Shown here piece by piece: positions 33,912 to 42,700 of a DNA stretch of 64,000 bases. This DNA is from UBA4744 sp963723165. Its GTDB lineage: Bacteria > Actinomycetota > Acidimicrobiia > Spongiisociales > UBA4744. The notes below the pieces were generated by a model. That model saw only the letters and a program-made list of their open reading frames with translations. It was not told where the DNA came from and ran no database searches. The translations under genes were made by a program, and so were the position numbers. Positions within the stretch are counted from its first letter, which is position 1. Each line of letters begins with the position of its first letter. The stretch covers positions 110,183-174,182 of the forward strand of contig CAVRPP010000011.1 in the NCBI GenBank assembly GCA_963723165.1, read 5' to 3'.

Positions 33912-35108
33912 GTGCTCACCGGCAGGCGCATCCTGGTAGGAGTGACGGGGGGCGTAGCCGCCTATAAGGCCGCATACTTCGTTCGCCGTCTCGTTGAGGC
34001 CGGCGCCGATGTACGGGTCATGATGACAGAGGCCGCCCAGCAGTTTGTTGGTGCCCAGACATTCGCGGCTATCACCGGCCAACCGGTGTCTTCCGACCTC
34101 TTTGGAGCAGCTTCGGTCAGTCCCCACACCGAATTGGCTCGATGGGCTGAGGCCGTGGTCATCGCACCTGCCACCGCCAACACGCTCGCCAAGGCGGCCA
34201 TCGGCTTATCCGATGAGCTGGTTTCGGCGACCCTGCTGGCGACCACTGCACCGGTTCTCTTTGCTCCGGCAATGCACACCGAAATGTGGGAGAACCCGGC
34301 CACGCGGCGCAATGTCGCAATCCTGAGCGGCGACGGGCACGCCATGGTGGGCCCGTCGAGCGGGGCGTTGGCGGGAGGAGATGTAGGACCCGGCCGGATG
34401 GCCGAGCCCGAGGAGATCCTGCAGGCCGTCGAAACCTTGTTCGAAGGTCCGCTCACCGGTATCCGCATGCTGGTAACGGCCGGAGGTACACGCGAGCCGA
34501 TCGATCCGGTTCGCTTCATTGGTAACCGCTCGTCGGGCAAGATGGGTTTTGCCATTGCGGCCGCCGGCAACGCCTCTGGAGCGGACGTCACGATCGTGTC
34601 GACCGCCGGCCTTCCCGGCCCCTCCGGCACCCTGGTAGTGGAGGTCGAAACTGCGGCAGAGATGGCTGCTCAGGTACTCGAACTCGCACCGAAGGTCGAT
34701 GTGGTCGTGATGGCGGCTGCCGTTGCGGATTTTCGGCCTGTGGTCGGCAGCGAGACAAAGCTGCGCAGGGCGGAAGGCGTGCCCACCATCGACCTCGAGC
34801 CCACCACGGACATCCTGGCGAACCTGGCTGCCCTCGAGCCGCGTCCCTATCTGGTCGTGTTTGCGGCCGAGGTCGGATCTATCGATCGCGCTATCGAAAA
34901 GGCGGTTTCCAAAGACGTCGACTTGACCGTGGCCAACGATGTGGGTGAGCCGGGATCGGGTTTCGGATCCGAGACCAACCGGGTGGCGGTTATCGACAAC
35001 CAGGGAACCGTCGACCAATGGCCGCTGCTCACCAAGGCAGAAGTGGCTCGTCGCCTCTGCGATAGCCTGGCCGATCGCCTCTCAGAACGAATCACCAACG
35101 GCCGGTAG
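33912..35108 (+). CDS. coaBC: bifunctional phosphopantothenoylcysteine decarboxylase/synthetase
   Basis: 398 residues from GTG 33912. The N-terminal CoaC flavoprotein half (1-185) has GGVAAYKA, the active His in SPHTELARWAE, PATANTLAK and the PAMHTEMW loop. The C-terminal CoaB half has VTAGGTREPIDPVRFIGNRS and the AAAVADFRP loop. It makes 4'-phosphopantetheine for coenzyme A. Confidence 0.95.
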   Translation: MLTGRRILVGVTGGVAAYKAAYFVRRLVEAGADVRVMMTEAAQQFVGAQTFAAITGQPVSSDLFGAASVSPHTELARWAEAVVIAPATANTLAKAAIGLSDELVSATLLATTAPVLFAPAMHTEMWENPATRRNVAILSGDGHAMVGPSSGALAGGDVGPGRMAEPEEILQAVETLFEGPLTGIRMLVTAGGTREPIDPVRFIGNRSSGKMGFAIAAAGNASGADVTIVSTAGLPGPSGTLVVEVETAAEMAAQVLELAPKVDVVVMAAAVADFRPVVGSETKLRRAEGVPTIDLEPTTDILANLAALEPRPYLVVFAAEVGSIDRAIEKAVSKDVDLTVANDVGEPGSGFGSETNRVAVIDNQGTVDQWPLLTKAEVARRLCDSLADRLSERITNGR

Positions 35109-35113
35109 GACCG

Positions 35114-35119
35114 TATACT
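35114..35119 (+). promoter_or_regulatory. -10 box of a leaderless metK promoter
   Basis: TATACT ends 7 nt before the metK ATG (35127), so transcription should start at the codon itself. No ribosome site and no room for a SAM riboswitch are present. Confidence 0.55.
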
Positions 35120-35126
35120 CGCCCGC

Positions 35127-36299
35127 ATGCGCAACTGGTATTTCACGTCTGAATCTGTCACTGAGGGCCATCCCGACAAGATCGCCGATCGGATCTCCGA
35201 CGGGGTGCTCGACGCCGTTCTGGCAGAGGACCCGAACGGTCGGGTGGCCTGCGAGGTGCTGCTCACAAATGACATCGTCATCGTCGCCGGCGAGATCACG
35301 ACCTCAGCCATCATCGACGTCGAAGACGCAGTACGACAAGCCATCCGCGATATTGGCTACAACGACCCTGCCGAGGTATTCGCCGCGGACACCTGCAAGG
35401 TGCAGGTGATCATCAAGCAGCAGAGCCCCGATATTGCAGGAGGCGTGGAGGAGTCGCTCGAGGCTCGCTCAGGTTCGAAGGATCCCGTAGACCTGCTCGG
35501 GGCGGGTGATCAGGGAATCATGTTCGGCTATGCCGTTGATGAGACCCCCGAACGCATGCCTTTGTCCATCCAGTTGGCACACCGGCTTGCCGAGCGGCTT
35601 GCCGTCGTGAGAAAGGACGGGACGCTCGGGTACCTGGGCCCGGACGGCAAGACCCAGGTCACGGTTCGCTACGAAGGAAGCCGGCCCGTAGGCATGCACC
35701 GGGTACTCATTTCGACCCAGCACTCCGAGGATATCGACCATCAAACCCTGGAGGCCGACCTTCGCAAACACGTTCTCGACGCTGTTGTTCCGGAGGCCGA
35801 CGGGGATTTCGAGTTCATCGTCAATCCTTCAGGGCGTTTCGTGGTCGGTGGTCCAGTAGGCGATACCGGCTTGACCGGCCGCAAGGTGATCGTCGATACC
35901 TACGGAGGGGCGGCTCGACACGGAGGGGGATGTTTCTCCGGAAAGGACCCGACCAAAGTTGATCGCTCGGCCGCGTACGCGGCCCGGCATGCGGCCCGCA
36001 ACATCGTGGCCGCCGGACTGGCGACTCGTTGTGAGCTGCAACTGTCGTACGCCATCGGTCGGGCGGCGCCGTTCTCCATCTATCTTGAGACCTTCGGGAC
36101 CGAAACCGTCCCCGTCGCACGCCTTGTAGACCTGGTCGCCGATAACTTCGACTTCCGGCCTCTCGCCATCATCGACCGGTACGGGTTACGAGAACCCATC
36201 TACCGGGAGACCTCCGCCTACGGTCACTTTGGGCGCCCACAGTTCTCGTGGGAGGCAGAGGACGTGGCGGCAACTCTCGCCGCCGCTGCAAGCCTCTGA
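35127..36299 (+). CDS. metK: S-adenosylmethionine synthetase
   Basis: 390 residues. SVTEGHPDKIADRISDGVLD opens it, GAGDQGIMFGYA is the ATP motif, GGAARHGGGCFSGKDPTKVD the phosphate loop, and the C-terminal domain ends normally. It makes SAM from methionine and ATP. The priA frame begins inside its last codons. Confidence 0.97.
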   Translation: MRNWYFTSESVTEGHPDKIADRISDGVLDAVLAEDPNGRVACEVLLTNDIVIVAGEITTSAIIDVEDAVRQAIRDIGYNDPAEVFAADTCKVQVIIKQQSPDIAGGVEESLEARSGSKDPVDLLGAGDQGIMFGYAVDETPERMPLSIQLAHRLAERLAVVRKDGTLGYLGPDGKTQVTVRYEGSRPVGMHRVLISTQHSEDIDHQTLEADLRKHVLDAVVPEADGDFEFIVNPSGRFVVGGPVGDTGLTGRKVIVDTYGGAARHGGGCFSGKDPTKVDRSAAYAARHAARNIVAAGLATRCELQLSYAIGRAAPFSIYLETFGTETVPVARLVDLVADNFDFRPLAIIDRYGLREPIYRETSAYGHFGRPQFSWEAEDVAATLAAAASL

Positions 36300-38083
36300 G
36301 CGGCACACTCGTCGCCCGGGTGGTCCCGGACGTACCCACCTTCGCGGTCGACGACGGGTTCTCGTATGCGGTAGGAGAGGGGCGGGACGTATCGGTGGGG
36401 TCCATCGTTCGGATTCCACTCGGAGGCCGGAAAGTGCGTGGCTATGTGACCGATGTCCGGGAAGGCTCAACAGTCGGTCTCAAAGAACTCCGCGGGGTGT
36501 CTGGTGAAATCCCGGTGTTCACCAACTTGCTGCTCGAAACTCTGCGGTGGGCGGCTCATCACTACATATCGCCACTGGCAGGAATCCTTGGGAAGACCGC
36601 CCCTCCTAATCTGCCTCGAAGAGTCCGGGCCCAGTCCTGGCCCGAAGTCGCGGCAGGCGATCCGGGGCGGGTATCGACCAGGGAGGCGGCGGCCGGCGCC
36701 GGACGTCGGCAACCTGCGACCTATTACCTGGGAAGCGATTGGAGCCACCAAATCGGCACGGTGTTCGGCCCATTGGTACAAGCAGGGCGATCTTCGATGG
36801 TGGTGGTCCCCACCGCGATCGAGGCTAAGGGTCTCGCGGCCGATCTCTCAGCCACATATGGACCGAGGGTCATTGTCGCCTCGCCGGATTCGACCGATCG
36901 GCAGATGACTGAGGTCTGGCAGGTCGCTGCCACCCGCCCGGGTTCCATCCTCGTTGGTACCCACAGGATTGCTTTCTGGCCGGTGGCCGAACTCGGGTTG
37001 GCTGCCATCGTCGAGGAAGGCAGGCGGGGTATGAAAGACCGCCAGACACCGACCATCCACGCCCGGGAGATTCTCCGGACGAGAGCCAGAATCGAGAGAT
37101 TCCGCGTCGTGTACTTCGGGCGGGTTCCCACAACCGAAGTGATGCGGGCCGGAACCGAAATCGTCCGCATCCCTGGGCGCTCCCGGATCTGGCCGCTGGT
37201 CGAAGTTGTCGACCGGCGCGAAGATCCGCCCGGATCCGGGCTCCTCACCGAGCGGGTGCGGAGTGCGGTCCGCCATGCCGTCACCCGGGAAGAGCGGGTG
37301 TTCCTATTCACGCATCGGCACGGATACGCCCCCGCTGCGCGATGCGTGAAGTGCCGGACGCTGCGCCGCTGCGGAGAGTGTGGCTCCCGACCCGATCCCG
37401 GCCCGACGTGTGCGCGATGCGGCGCAACCCTCGGGCCCTGCCTTGCCTGCGGCGGAGCCCGGTTCGAACCCCTGGGCGCGGGAGTTGGTCGGATTCTCGA
37501 AGTGGTCGGCCGCCTGCTGGGACCCGCCGCGGTCGGCGGCATCGAAGACGGACGATCGGTAGTTGTCGGCACTGAACGCGACCTGACCAGTCTCGGGCGA
37601 GTAGACCTGGCGGTTGCAGTAGACGCCGACGGATTGATCCTGGGGACCAACTACCGATCGGCGGAGGAGGCTCTGCGAATCCTGACCCGGTTGGCCGGCA
37701 GCATTCCATCCGGTCACGGCAAACGGCTCATGGTGCAAACCTCGCAGCCACACCATCCCGCCATTGAAGCCCTGCGGAGGGGCGATCCCATCGAGTTTCT
37801 CGAATCCGAGCTTCGCACCCGCGAGGAGATGGGCTTTCCGCCGGCCGGTGAGCTTATCGTTGTCGAGGTCCGTGACACCGAAATTGATGCCGACGAAGTG
37901 ATCCGGGCAGCTGCCGAGCCCGACGCCACGGTCTACGGGCCAGCTCCGGCGCCGCGCGGTTCTCGCTGGCTGATCCAGGGAAAGCGGCTGGAACCGGTCC
38001 GAACGAGGCTGCGACCCGCCGTCCAGCGTCTCCGTGATGCCGGGGCCACGATCCGTATCGATGCCGATCCCCTGGATTTGTGA
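36248..38083 (+). CDS. priA: PriA-like primosome protein lacking helicase motifs
   Basis: 611 residues from GTG 36248. A GTG at 36320 would cut into the conserved first strand (TLVARVVPDVPTFAVDDGF), so the longer start is kept, with doubt. The 3' DNA-binding domain, the eight-cysteine zinc region (CVKCRTLRRCGECG, CARCG, CLACGG) and the C-terminal domain are present. No Walker A GxGKT or DEAH box is seen; the Walker B place reads IVEEGRR. This matches the helicase-dead PriA of actinobacteria, which may only bind forks. Confidence 0.88.
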   Translation: MGGRGRGGNSRRRCKPLSGTLVARVVPDVPTFAVDDGFSYAVGEGRDVSVGSIVRIPLGGRKVRGYVTDVREGSTVGLKELRGVSGEIPVFTNLLLETLRWAAHHYISPLAGILGKTAPPNLPRRVRAQSWPEVAAGDPGRVSTREAAAGAGRRQPATYYLGSDWSHQIGTVFGPLVQAGRSSMVVVPTAIEAKGLAADLSATYGPRVIVASPDSTDRQMTEVWQVAATRPGSILVGTHRIAFWPVAELGLAAIVEEGRRGMKDRQTPTIHAREILRTRARIERFRVVYFGRVPTTEVMRAGTEIVRIPGRSRIWPLVEVVDRREDPPGSGLLTERVRSAVRHAVTREERVFLFTHRHGYAPAARCVKCRTLRRCGECGSRPDPGPTCARCGATLGPCLACGGARFEPLGAGVGRILEVVGRLLGPAAVGGIEDGRSVVVGTERDLTSLGRVDLAVAVDADGLILGTNYRSAEEALRILTRLAGSIPSGHGKRLMVQTSQPHHPAIEALRRGDPIEFLESELRTREEMGFPPAGELIVVEVRDTEIDADEVIRAAAEPDATVYGPAPAPRGSRWLIQGKRLEPVRTRLRPAVQRLRDAGATIRIDADPLDL

Positions 38084-38156
38084 GCAACATCTCAAGAAGC
38101 ATCGGACTGGTCCGACCGGCTGAAGCCCTTCTAGACTGGCCATTCCGGAGGTAGGT

Positions 38157-38660
38157 GTGGCGATCTTTCCAATTCGAACATTTGGGGATCCGGTACTGCG
38201 CGCCCCTGCAGAACCGGTCGCCACCATCGACGAAACCGTCCATCGCCTTGTAGCCGACATGCTCGAGACCATGTACGAAGCTCCCGGAGTCGGTCTGGCG
38301 GCACCTCAGATCGGCGTGTCGCGACGGGTGGTGGTCTTCGATGTTGGGGAAGGACCGCACATATTGATCAACCCTGAGCTCATCGAAGCGGACGGTGAGT
38401 GGGTCTTTGATGAAGGATGCCTTTCGGTTCCGGGCCGCTTCTGGTCGATCAGCCGACCGGCGTTTGCCCGGGTGAAAGGCCTCGACCTCAAGGGTCGCAC
38501 CGTGGAATATTCGGGCGAAGAGTTGCTGGGCCGTGTGCTCCAACATGAGGTCGATCACCTCAACGGCAGGCTCCTCATCGAGCGGCTAGAAGGGAAAGCT
38601 CGCAAACAGGCCCTTCGAGAGCTGCGCGAGGAAGCCTTGGGGCTCGGGACCTTCGAGTGA
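38157..38660 (+). CDS. def: peptide deformylase
   Basis: 167 residues from GTG 38157, after a GGAGG site. All three motifs are intact: GVGLAAPQIG, EGCLSVPG (metal Cys) and QHEVDHLNG (two metal His). It removes the formyl group from new proteins and stands next to fmt, which puts it on. It overlaps fmt by 4 bases. Confidence 0.97.
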   Translation: MAIFPIRTFGDPVLRAPAEPVATIDETVHRLVADMLETMYEAPGVGLAAPQIGVSRRVVVFDVGEGPHILINPELIEADGEWVFDEGCLSVPGRFWSISRPAFARVKGLDLKGRTVEYSGEELLGRVLQHEVDHLNGRLLIERLEGKARKQALRELREEALGLGTFE

Positions 38661-39568
38661 TCTCAACCGTATTCCTGGGTACGCCGGAAGCCAGTGTCCC
38701 GACGCTTCGCGCGGCGGCTGCACTCACGACCCTGCGCCTCGTCGTCACCAGGCCGGACAAGCCTCGCGGTCGATCGGGGAAAGCCCGGCCCGCGCCGGTC
38801 AAGGAAGCTGCCACCAGCCTGGGGATCCCGGTCGAGCAGCCCTCCAATCGCCGAGAGTTGGACGAAATCCTCGCCGGGCTGGCGCCTTTTGACCTGGGGG
38901 TAGTGGTCGCTTTCGGAATGATCCTGAGTCCGGCCGCCCTCGTGACCCCCGAAGGCGGCTTCGTCAACGTCCACTTCTCGGTCCTGCCCCGGTGGCGGGG
39001 CGCCGCCCCGGTCGAACGGGCGATCCTGAGCGGCGACGAGACAACCGGGGTCACGCTCATGCGCATGGACGAAGGCCTCGACACCGGACCCGTGCTCGCC
39101 ACTGTGCTCACTCCCATTGAAGCTACCGGGACGGCCGGTGAACTCACCGACCGTTTGGCAAAGCTCGGCGCCGACCTCTTTGGCGACTATGTGACCGACC
39201 CGGAATGGAGAAACAAGGTTCCGGCGCCCCAGAACGAAACCGGAGCAACCTACGCAGAGCGGATCACCGCAGCCGAGGCGAACCTCACAGCCAATAGGCC
39301 TTCCATCGATTTGCTCCGAGCAATTCGAGCCTATGCGCCGCGGCCCGGGGCCAGGTTCGGGGATGGGGCCCTGAAAGTGTGGAGAGCGGGCCCAACCGAA
39401 CTCGATCACAATTCGCCGGGCCGACTCTCGCTGGAGGGCAGGCGGCTCTGTCTGGGGACGGCCGATCAGCCCATTGAACTCATCGAGGTGCAAGCCCCGG
39501 GGGGTAGGCGGATGGATGGAACTGCCTGGGCGCGAGGCCGGCACGGAGATCTGGGTTGGTTGCTTTGA
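38657..39568 (+). CDS. fmt: methionyl-tRNA formyltransferase
   Basis: 303 residues from GTG 38657, overlapping the def stop. VFLGTPEASVPTLRAA starts the formyltransferase domain, NVHFSVLPRWRGAAPV carries the active-site run, and GVTLMRMDEGLDTGPVL follows. The C-terminal domain binds tRNA. It formylates Met-tRNA for initiation. Confidence 0.96.
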   Translation: MISTVFLGTPEASVPTLRAAAALTTLRLVVTRPDKPRGRSGKARPAPVKEAATSLGIPVEQPSNRRELDEILAGLAPFDLGVVVAFGMILSPAALVTPEGGFVNVHFSVLPRWRGAAPVERAILSGDETTGVTLMRMDEGLDTGPVLATVLTPIEATGTAGELTDRLAKLGADLFGDYVTDPEWRNKVPAPQNETGATYAERITAAEANLTANRPSIDLLRAIRAYAPRPGARFGDGALKVWRAGPTELDHNSPGRLSLEGRRLCLGTADQPIELIEVQAPGGRRMDGTAWARGRHGDLGWLL

Positions 39569-40779
39569 AAGCCGGTGTCCCGGCCCGGGCGGCGGCCAGG
39601 AGCATCGTTACCAGGGTGTTGAGGTCCGGTGCATACTCCAATCTCGTTGTCCGTCCCGAGACCCGGTCGCTTCCGGAGCGGGACGCCCGCCTCGCCCAGC
39701 GCCTTGCGTACGACAGCATTCGCAACTTGTTGCGGGTCGACCGAACGATCGAATCCGTGAGCTCGCGACCCCTCGCCTCGATTCAGGACGGGGTTCTCGA
39801 CGCGCTCCGAGTGGGTGTGAATGAAGTCCTCTTCGCCCGAACAACGGATCACGCTGCAGTCGACTCCACCGTGGAGGTCGTGCGGTCGATCCAACCGAGG
39901 GCAACAGGTTTCTCCAATGCCGTCCTCCGGGCAGTGGTCCGAAACGGCGAGCCACCGCTGCCGGACGGCGACCATGGAACTGCTCTCCGGTTGGGTCAGC
40001 CATTGTGGATCTGGCAAACGCTCGCCGATGCCTGGGGGTCCGCCGAGGCCGAGGAGTTCCTGACTGCGTCGCAGGCTGATGCTGCACGGACCGTCCGTCT
40101 TCGGGGCGGTGAGGCTCCCGACGACGCCGTCCCGATGCCCGGCATCAAAGGAGCGTACGTCTTGTCGAGTGGGGCGGCAGTGCCGGACAACATGGAGATT
40201 CAGGACGGCGCCTCGATTGCAGTCGGCCTGGCGCTGGCACCTCAACCCGGTGAACGGATCCTCGATCTGGCCGCAGCCCCCGGGGGTAAGACGCTGCAGA
40301 TCGCGGATCGCATGGATGAGCGGGGCCTGGTCGTAGCTTCCGACCATCACGGTCGCCGCCTAGCCTCGGCCGTTCGTCGCCTGGCCGGAAGCCCGGTCCG
40401 GTGGTGTGTGGCCGACGGCCGCCAAAGCCCCTATCCGTCGGCATTCTTTGATCGGGTGCTGTTGGATGCGCCGTGCTCCGGCCTGGGGACCATACGTCGG
40501 CGCCCGGAGATCCGTTTCCGGGTCCTACCGGACGACGTCGACAACCTGTCCCGGCTGCAGACCATGATGCTGAAGGAGGCCCTCCGGGTCGTCAGACCCG
40601 GCGGCACGGTCGTCTATTCCGTGTGTACGGTGACTCCCCGGGAGACGACGGATGTGATCGACGGTCTGGAAACGGAGCCAATCGTCGGTCTCCCCGGCCG
40701 GGCCTGGGGCAGAGGCTGGTTGATGGGGCCCCACCTTACGGGCACGGACGGCATGTTCATCACCAAGATCCGGGGATAG
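39556..40779 (+). CDS. rsmB: 16S rRNA m5C967 methyltransferase RsmB
   Basis: 407 residues from TTG 39556, in an overlap with fmt. The N-terminal 130 residues are NusB-like. The SAM domain has DLAAAPGGKTLQIAD, the motif IV cysteine in LDAPCSGLGTIRRRPE and the catalytic cysteine in YSVCTVTPRET. It methylates C967 of 16S rRNA. Confidence 0.93.
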   Translation: MVALKAGVPARAAARSIVTRVLRSGAYSNLVVRPETRSLPERDARLAQRLAYDSIRNLLRVDRTIESVSSRPLASIQDGVLDALRVGVNEVLFARTTDHAAVDSTVEVVRSIQPRATGFSNAVLRAVVRNGEPPLPDGDHGTALRLGQPLWIWQTLADAWGSAEAEEFLTASQADAARTVRLRGGEAPDDAVPMPGIKGAYVLSSGAAVPDNMEIQDGASIAVGLALAPQPGERILDLAAAPGGKTLQIADRMDERGLVVASDHHGRRLASAVRRLAGSPVRWCVADGRQSPYPSAFFDRVLLDAPCSGLGTIRRRPEIRFRVLPDDVDNLSRLQTMMLKEALRVVRPGGTVVYSVCTVTPRETTDVIDGLETEPIVGLPGRAWGRGWLMGPHLTGTDGMFITKIRG

Positions 40780-40785
40780 GCTGAG

Positions 40786-40791
40786 TACACT
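40786..40791 (+). promoter_or_regulatory. -10 box of a leaderless rpe promoter
   Basis: TACACT ends 7 nt before the rpe ATG (40799), the same spacing as at metK and the small gene at 9330. Confidence 0.5.
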
Positions 40792-40798
40792 CGCCGGG

Positions 40799-41464
40799 AT
40801 GAAGCCCGTCCGGATAGCCCCTTCATTGCTGGCCGCCGACTTTGCCCGGCTCGCCGAAGAAGTAAACCGCGTCGAGTCCGAGATCGACATGCTTCATCTC
40901 GACGTCATGGACGGTCATTTCGTCCCCAATATCAGTTTCGGGATGCCGGTGATCGCCTCACTGCGGGCAGCAACCTCCGTGTATTTCGATTGCCACCTGA
41001 TGACAACCAACCCGGACGTCTACCTCGAAGACCTCAAAGAGGCAGGCGCCGACCTGGTAACCGTCCACATCGAAGTGATTCCCAATCCCACTCGGGTAGC
41101 CGAACGAGCCAGAGAAATCGGGCTCGCCTTCGGTCTGGTTCTCAGCCCCGAAACCCCCTTTGCCGGCGTGGAGCCCTATGTGGAACTGACCGACCTGCTG
41201 TTGGTCATGTCGGTGCATCCCGGTTTTGGCGGCCAGTCGTTCATGCCTGAAGTATTGCCAAAAATAGAAGCCGCCAGAAAGTTCATTGATTCTCACGCAC
41301 TTCCGGTCGATATACAGATTGACGGCGGTGTAACCGACCGGACGGCGCCTTTGGCCCGGCAGGCCGGTGCAAACGTCTTCGTAGCCGGAACGGCGATCTT
41401 TGGTGACCCCGACCCGGCCGGAGCCGTCCGCCGTTTGAGAAGCGCCATAGAAGCTGTGGAGTGA
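40799..41464 (+). CDS. rpe: ribulose-phosphate 3-epimerase
   Basis: 221 residues, TIM barrel. IAPSLLAADFARLAEE, HLDVMDGHFVPN (metal His and Asp), MSVHPGFGGQSFMP and DIQIDGGV are the family motifs. It interconverts ribulose 5-phosphate and xylulose 5-phosphate, feeding ribulose 5-phosphate to the rib genes downstream. Confidence 0.96.
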   Translation: MKPVRIAPSLLAADFARLAEEVNRVESEIDMLHLDVMDGHFVPNISFGMPVIASLRAATSVYFDCHLMTTNPDVYLEDLKEAGADLVTVHIEVIPNPTRVAERAREIGLAFGLVLSPETPFAGVEPYVELTDLLLVMSVHPGFGGQSFMPEVLPKIEAARKFIDSHALPVDIQIDGGVTDRTAPLARQAGANVFVAGTAIFGDPDPAGAVRRLRSAIEAVE

Positions 41465-41465
41465 A

Positions 41466-42395
41466 ATGCCGGAACGAATTCTGGTGGCCGACGACGACCC
41501 GGACATCCTTCAGTTCGTCAGGGTAAACCTGGAGCTGGAAGGGTTTGAGGTCGACGTTGCTCACGACGGGAAGGAGGCTATTGCCAAGGTGATGGCCGCT
41601 CCGCCCGATCTGGTGTTGCTGGACGTGATGATGCCGGAAATGGACGGTCTCACTGCTCTCCGCCGGCTCCGCATGCATCCGGCGGCAACCAATACGTCGG
41701 TCATACTCTTGACCGCAAAAACCTTGCCCGAAGATCGGGTCCGGGGCCTGGAGCTCGGTGCCGATGACTACGTAACCAAGCCTTTTGACGTCGATGAACT
41801 CATGGCACGTGTCAAGGCGGTTCTGCGGCGTACTCAGGCGATGCGGGATGTTTCTCCCCTTACCGGGCTGCCGGGCAACTTCCGGATCTCCTCGGAGTTG
41901 GAAAGCCGGGTCCTGGCAGGCGAGCCGTTCGCCGTCGTCCATGCCGACCTCGACAACTTCAAAGCGTTCAACGACCACTACGGCTTCATGCGCGGCGACC
42001 AGGTGATCAAATTCACGGCCCACGTGATGCTGGAGGCTGCTGCCGAAATCGAGGATCCGACGACCTTCGTCGGTCATGTGGGCGGTGATGACTTCGTTGC
42101 AACGGTAAACACGGATCTCGTTGAGGAGTACTGCAAAGCTGTTATCAGGATCTTCGACGACGGCATCCTCGATCTCTACGACACGGCCGACGCCCTCCGT
42201 GGCTATATCGAAGTTGCCGATCGGCGCGGCGAACAGCACGCATTTCCCATCGTTTCGTATTCGCTGGGAGTCGCTACGAACTTGAGTCGGACGATCACCA
42301 CCCAATGGGAGGCATCGGCGATTGCGGTCGAGATGAAGGAGTTCGCAAAACAGCGGACCGGATCGAGTTACGAGATCGACCGCCGCGTCACATAA
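41466..42395 (+). CDS. response regulator with receiver and GGDEF-type domain
   Basis: 309 residues. The receiver domain (1-120) has the acidic pair DDDPD, the phosphate Asp in LVLLDVMMPEMDG, the Thr in LLTAK and the Lys in VTKPFD. Residues 130-305 are a GGDEF domain with TGLPGNFRI, the substrate-site DLDNFKAFNDHYGFMRGD and the signature GHVGGDDF. GGDDF instead of GGDEF keeps the metal acid, so activity is possible. No RxxD inhibitory site is seen before it. It may make cyclic di-GMP for the MshEN domains of PilB and PilT. No kinase gene is adjacent. Confidence 0.85.
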   Translation: MPERILVADDDPDILQFVRVNLELEGFEVDVAHDGKEAIAKVMAAPPDLVLLDVMMPEMDGLTALRRLRMHPAATNTSVILLTAKTLPEDRVRGLELGADDYVTKPFDVDELMARVKAVLRRTQAMRDVSPLTGLPGNFRISSELESRVLAGEPFAVVHADLDNFKAFNDHYGFMRGDQVIKFTAHVMLEAAAEIEDPTTFVGHVGGDDFVATVNTDLVEEYCKAVIRIFDDGILDLYDTADALRGYIEVADRRGEQHAFPIVSYSLGVATNLSRTITTQWEASAIAVEMKEFAKQRTGSSYEIDRRVT

Positions 42396-42466
42396 CCTCC
42401 CCCCTGCGAGCGAAGCGAGTGAGAAGGGGGAGGTGGTTCTCGCCGCAGGCGAGAAGCGGAGGGGGG
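42396..42466 (+). repeat. REP-like double palindrome
   Basis: CCTCCCCC (42396-42403) pairs with GGGGGAGG (42426-42433), and TTCTCGCC (42437-42444) pairs with GGCGAGAA (42448-42455). A G-rich end follows. Two adjacent hairpins of this kind look like a dispersed REP element. It could also end transcription of the receiver-GGDEF gene. Confidence 0.6.
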
Positions 42467-42523
42467 CCGGTTCCCACCAACCAGTCGGGCCTGCTCCATT
42501 TCGGCCGAAAACAGCCCTCTTGA

Positions 42524-42529
42524 TAGAAT
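42524..42529 (+). promoter_or_regulatory. -10 box of the rib operon promoter
   Basis: TAGAAT lies about 18 nt before the FMN riboswitch, so the transcript would carry the whole aptamer. The -35 region is not clear. Confidence 0.45.
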
Positions 42530-42546
42530 CAGGTCTGATAGCCCAC

Positions 42547-42656
42547 CTTCAGGGCAGGGTGTAATTCCCGACCGGCGGTGAAAGCCCGCGAACCCCGGCA
42601 AGGGGTGGATCCGGCAGTATCCCGGAGCCGACGGTGAGAGTCCGGATGGGAGAAGG
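42547..42656 (+). promoter_or_regulatory. FMN riboswitch (RFN element)
   Basis: The sequence follows the RFN consensus closely: AGGGCAGGGTGTAATTCCC, GACCGGCGGTGAAAGCCCGC, a variable arm, GAGCCGACGGTGAGAGTCC and GGATGGGAGAAGG. It binds FMN and lowers expression of the rib genes. No terminator with a T run lies before ribD, so control is probably at translation, with a TCCT/AGGA pairing at 42686-42700 that could hide the ribD ribosome site. Confidence 0.95.
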
Positions 42657-42700
42657 CGGGTGGCTCCTTGCCGCGCGCGTGTACTCCTATCGGAAAGGAC

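Noticed and set aside
35090..35126. SAM riboswitch before metK
   Set aside because: Only 18 bases separate coaBC and metK, and the transcript appears leaderless.
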